A stretch of 64,000 nucleotides of DNA from an uncultured Bacilli bacterium (lineage in GTDB: Bacteria; Bacillota_I; Bacilli_A; RF39; UBA660). The stretch spans positions 11,477 to 75,476 of the forward strand of contig CAKPMH010000003.1 in NCBI GenBank assembly GCA_934167935.1, in the 5' to 3' direction. This document shows positions 61,166-64,000 of the stretch, one piece after another. Position 1 is the first letter of the stretch; each line of letters begins with the position of its first letter. A program made the translations under genes and the position numbers. The notes beneath the pieces were generated by a model. It was not told the DNA's origin. It did no database searches and saw only the letters and a program-made list of their open reading frames with translations.

Positions 61166-63871
61166 ATGGAAGAACTAGTTAATAAATTAAAAGAAATATC
61201 TAATTTATCTGAATTAGAAAACATTAGTTGCATTAATACAAATATTTTACTTTATGCTATTGTTAAGAGCGAAAGATATGAACTATTAAATGGTACTAAT
61301 ATTAAATTAAATATTAATGATAATGATACACTAGAAAAATTAACAGATTTTTTACTATTAGATGAAGATATATTATATTCTATGCATAGAAATGGTTTTA
61401 ACTTTTCAGACGATGAGTTAAATATAATGTTTAATATAATTTTAAATAAATATCGATATTCATATAAATTTGAAAATTTTTTTAGGGATTTTTTTGGAAG
61501 TAAAGAACAATTAAATAGATTCATCAAAGAACATGAACAATTTTTTGATAATTATATAAATGAAAAAGGTCAATATGTTCCATATACCTTAAAAGATTGT
61601 GATAGTTTTGTTGAGGTAGTATTAAAAGGTAACCATGATAAATTAGTTGGGAATTTAGAAAACTATTCATTATCAAATTTAAAATTATTAGTTCAGTTTT
61701 TAAAGCAAAATAAAAGTCTTCCTTACTATGTAGGAAATAGTTTATTTGCCCAGCATTTATTTGAATTAAAATCAAACTTAGAGCCAAACGAATTTATTGA
61801 ATTATTAAATTTACTAAAAGAAAAAACAATTTATGATAGAAAGAATAGAGATTTGGAAACTACATTCTTTACAGATTTAATAAATGACAATATAGATTAT
61901 TTAATAGAGATAGTATCACAAACTAAATCAGTACCAAAGTGTTTAATTGAGTCTAGTGCTTTTAGAGATGAGTGTATAAAGAAAAACAGAATAGATTTAG
62001 CTGTTAAATGTATTTTATCGCCAGATATTATAAAAAATGAAATATTAGTAAAGGCTTATTGTAATGAATTAAATATTGATTCTAAAGATTTTTATGAACG
62101 AAGTAAATATTTATTAAATTATCATGAAAAAAATAATAATATATTTAATACATTTTTAGCAACCTCATTAAAAGATAAAATATTTAATCTTAATAAAGAA
62201 CATTATGAAAGATTTATAAATGATGTTGAAGTTCAAATGTCTATTTCAAAATTAAATGATAAAGAATTAACTATCTTATCAAAAATTTTAAATATTTATA
62301 ATTATATGGAATATGATATTTCATCTATGGTAGTTAATATCATTAATAATATTAGTAATTATCAAGAATTAGTTAATTCATTAAATTTAGAAAATGCCAA
62401 AGAGCAAGATTTAAGAAAGTTAGTAAGTGTTCTAGAACTTCCAGATAATCAATATCAAATAAATAATCTTGAATCTTTGCAGTATTATGATAAATTAAAA
62501 AGACAATTTTTTGTAAATAATTTAAATTCAAGTGATTTAAATTTAAATAAAGATAATTTGTTAAAAGCATTATTTAATATAGACCTAGTAGAAGCACATT
62601 ATATCGATTCAAAGTATTGTCATGATAATGATAATAATAATACATTAGATAATCTTAAAAATAGTGAATTGTCACCTCAAGTATATAATTATTTAGTATT
62701 AATTAATAAAATTGTAGAGTGCGATAATGTAAATGATTTATCTATGCTATATAATAATCTTAAAGATACTAAAATTTATGATAGTGAAATACCACTTGAA
62801 CCATATTTAAGAAGTAAATATACAGAATTATATTCCAAATCACTTTATAGAATTGATGAAAGAAATAGTGTATATGGACCAAAGGATAGTATTTCAAATG
62901 AAATAAACTTCAATGGTAAAAAAATCCAAATATGTGTACCTAGAGAAAAATTTAACTTCTTTGTTCATTGCGTAGGATCTTGTTCCTTAGCATCTGATGT
63001 TACAGATACTAATTATAGAAATGATTGGCTAGATAGACCACAGTTACAGGATCACTTTGTTGCTTGTAGCTATATAAATGAAAGAGGAATATACTCAATT
63101 AGATCTCAAGGCAGCATTATTTTTGGATTTGATACATTGGAAAGTGGCTCAATTTTAGGAATGGGAAATACTGATATAGATTCTATTGGAAGGTATGCTA
63201 ATATTTATGATGGATCACGTGAATTACAAGAAGGAAATGGTGATAGAGCTAGATACTTTGTACCATCTGATATTCTTAAAACTATTAATAATGGTTATAA
63301 TGAAATTGTAGTAGAAAGAAGAAATACTAATAAATCAAAAAATCAAGATTTTAAAAGAAAGCCAGATTATATTATTATGATGGCTGAATCTATAAAGCAG
63401 GATAACTTTAATTATTTAGAAACTTTATATCAAAATCAATTATCTTTTATTTCTGAAGAAGATAAAAATGTAATAAAACAAATTGGTGATTCAAGAAAAT
63501 TAAAGGAATTTTTAGTTAAATATAAAGAAATAATATCTCAAAATGCTAATGTTTATGGAATAACTTTAAATAACATGGTTAATATGTATACTGATTTAAT
63601 TATGAAAGCTAAATATTTTGAAGACTGCCTAAAGGCAACAAGTGAATTTGATATTCCACTTGTTGTAGTTGATAAAGCATATTATTTTAATAAGATATTA
63701 GCTGAATCAGTAGGTTATGATAATGAAACAATGAGTAAGATTTCAAAATTCTATTCACAAGCAAATGAATCTAACAAAAAGAGAATGTTTAATATGGTTG
63801 CAAGTAATAAAGATGTAACTCAAATTATGCAACCTAAAGAAGAAACTACTAGTGCTAAAATAAGTTTTTAA
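61166..63871 (+). CDS. Large unknown cytosolic protein, 901 aa
   Basis: No signal peptide or membrane helix. Residues 1-~560 are alpha-helical, Asn/Leu-rich and repeat-like, perhaps a solenoid. The C-terminal part is compact: FFVHCVGSCSLASDVTDTNY, LQDHFVACSYINERGIYSIR, SIIFGFDTLESGSILGMGNT, RARYFVPSDILKTINNGYNE, IVVERR, KPDYIIMMAES, and finally EFDIPLVVVDKAYYFNKIL. The last elements recall a domain seen at the ends of other unannotated large Firmicutes proteins (YNEIVVERR, KPDYI, IPLVVVD), which I know only as a pattern. AGGTGGTG precedes the start. The helical-plus-compact layout would fit an effector or toxin-like protein, but nothing proves it. Confidence 0.75.
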   Translation: MEELVNKLKEISNLSELENISCINTNILLYAIVKSERYELLNGTNIKLNINDNDTLEKLTDFLLLDEDILYSMHRNGFNFSDDELNIMFNIILNKYRYSYKFENFFRDFFGSKEQLNRFIKEHEQFFDNYINEKGQYVPYTLKDCDSFVEVVLKGNHDKLVGNLENYSLSNLKLLVQFLKQNKSLPYYVGNSLFAQHLFELKSNLEPNEFIELLNLLKEKTIYDRKNRDLETTFFTDLINDNIDYLIEIVSQTKSVPKCLIESSAFRDECIKKNRIDLAVKCILSPDIIKNEILVKAYCNELNIDSKDFYERSKYLLNYHEKNNNIFNTFLATSLKDKIFNLNKEHYERFINDVEVQMSISKLNDKELTILSKILNIYNYMEYDISSMVVNIINNISNYQELVNSLNLENAKEQDLRKLVSVLELPDNQYQINNLESLQYYDKLKRQFFVNNLNSSDLNLNKDNLLKALFNIDLVEAHYIDSKYCHDNDNNNTLDNLKNSELSPQVYNYLVLINKIVECDNVNDLSMLYNNLKDTKIYDSEIPLEPYLRSKYTELYSKSLYRIDERNSVYGPKDSISNEINFNGKKIQICVPREKFNFFVHCVGSCSLASDVTDTNYRNDWLDRPQLQDHFVACSYINERGIYSIRSQGSIIFGFDTLESGSILGMGNTDIDSIGRYANIYDGSRELQEGNGDRARYFVPSDILKTINNGYNEIVVERRNTNKSKNQDFKRKPDYIIMMAESIKQDNFNYLETLYQNQLSFISEEDKNVIKQIGDSRKLKEFLVKYKEIISQNANVYGITLNNMVNMYTDLIMKAKYFEDCLKATSEFDIPLVVVDKAYYFNKILAESVGYDNETMSKISKFYSQANESNKKRMFNMVASNKDVTQIMQPKEETTSAKISF

Positions 63872-63899
63872 TAATAACCTAAAAAAGTCAAATAATAAT

Positions 63900-63932
63900 A
63901 AAGGTGACTTATTCAAAGTCATCTTTTCTTTT
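63900..63932 (+). terminator. Terminator after the 901-aa gene
   Basis: AAAGGTGACTT (63900-63910) pairs with AAGTCATCTTT (63916-63926), 11 bp with one G-T pair, followed by Ts. The remaining bases to 64000 show no gene. Confidence 0.85.
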
Positions 63933-64000
63933 TTGTAATTTCAACCGCACCACTATTTGTAATAATTTAATTCTACATCATAAACACATTTATAGTCAAA

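Noticed and set aside
1..64000. CRISPR array, tRNA or rRNA genes
   Set aside because: No regularly spaced repeats with spacers and no GC-richer cloverleaf or rRNA-like segments were seen by eye.
1..64000. Insertion sequence or prophage as carrier of the accessory regions
   Set aside because: No transposase, integrase, terminase or structural phage gene is visible, and no long terminal inverted repeats. The Ltp repeats alone do not make a prophage.

Overview
The window looks like a chromosomal piece of a walled, very AT-rich member of the Bacillota, class Bacilli, probably one of the uncultured gut lineages with reduced genomes (RF39-like or Erysipelotrichales-like). The reasons are the extreme A+T bias, an RNA polymerase delta subunit (rpoE), ClpC, a class A penicillin-binding protein, a type VIIb secretion ATPase, Gram-positive Shine-Dalgarno sites and short sigma-A type promoters. 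TGA is a stop codon here (ATGA overlap at 48818, TGA ends at 43360 and 38643), so the Mycoplasma code does not apply. I see no tRNA, rRNA, CRISPR array, IS element or complete prophage.

Region 1 (1-13022) starts with the end of a methionine gamma-lyase-family gene, followed by a type VII secretion island: essC, esaB, a DUF4176 gene, a truncated toxin stub, a frameshifted ADP-ribosylglycohydrolase, a WXG-like substrate, three small helical proteins, a second identical DUF4176 gene, a 929-residue polymorphic toxin and a probable immunity gene. A direct repeat of about 470 bp (6120-6588 and 9403-9872) covers DUF4176 plus the toxin 5' end. It marks two toxin modules, one decayed and one intact. 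The essA, essB and esaA genes are not in the window.

Region 2 (13050-31478) is mostly core: infC-rpmI-rplT behind a structured leader and an AUC start, parE, an RpoD-family sigma factor, clpC, a class A PBP, the ywiB-argS-rpoE cluster, a CmpB-like membrane protein, a GNAT-like protein, a VanY-type peptidase, rpmB, two membrane proteins and dnaE.

Region 3 (31465-43375) holds a MATE transporter fused to a cytidylate-kinase-like domain, a PAP2 phosphatase, a DUF1287 protein, and a compact four-gene operon: leucine-rich-repeat membrane protein, radical SAM/SPASM enzyme, small protein ending in 15 asparagines, zinc-ribbon membrane protein. It looks like an undescribed peptide-maturation system. 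A LysR regulator then diverges from coaC, coaB and a class II aldolase-like gene.

Region 4 (43457-64000) is accessory: ankyrin protein, a deoxyribonucleotidase/nucleoside-hydrolase fusion, a histidine phosphatase, two HD hydrolases, two MFS transporters, a tandem nucleotidyltransferase, a broken ASCH gene, a nucleoside-deoxyribosyltransferase-like protein and a GDPD. Much of this acts on nucleotides or phosphate esters. It closes with an XRE regulator diverging from a TM2 protein and an Ltp-repeat protein, and a 901-residue protein of unknown function. Several accessory genes are decayed, mostly through A-tract or short-repeat frameshifts.
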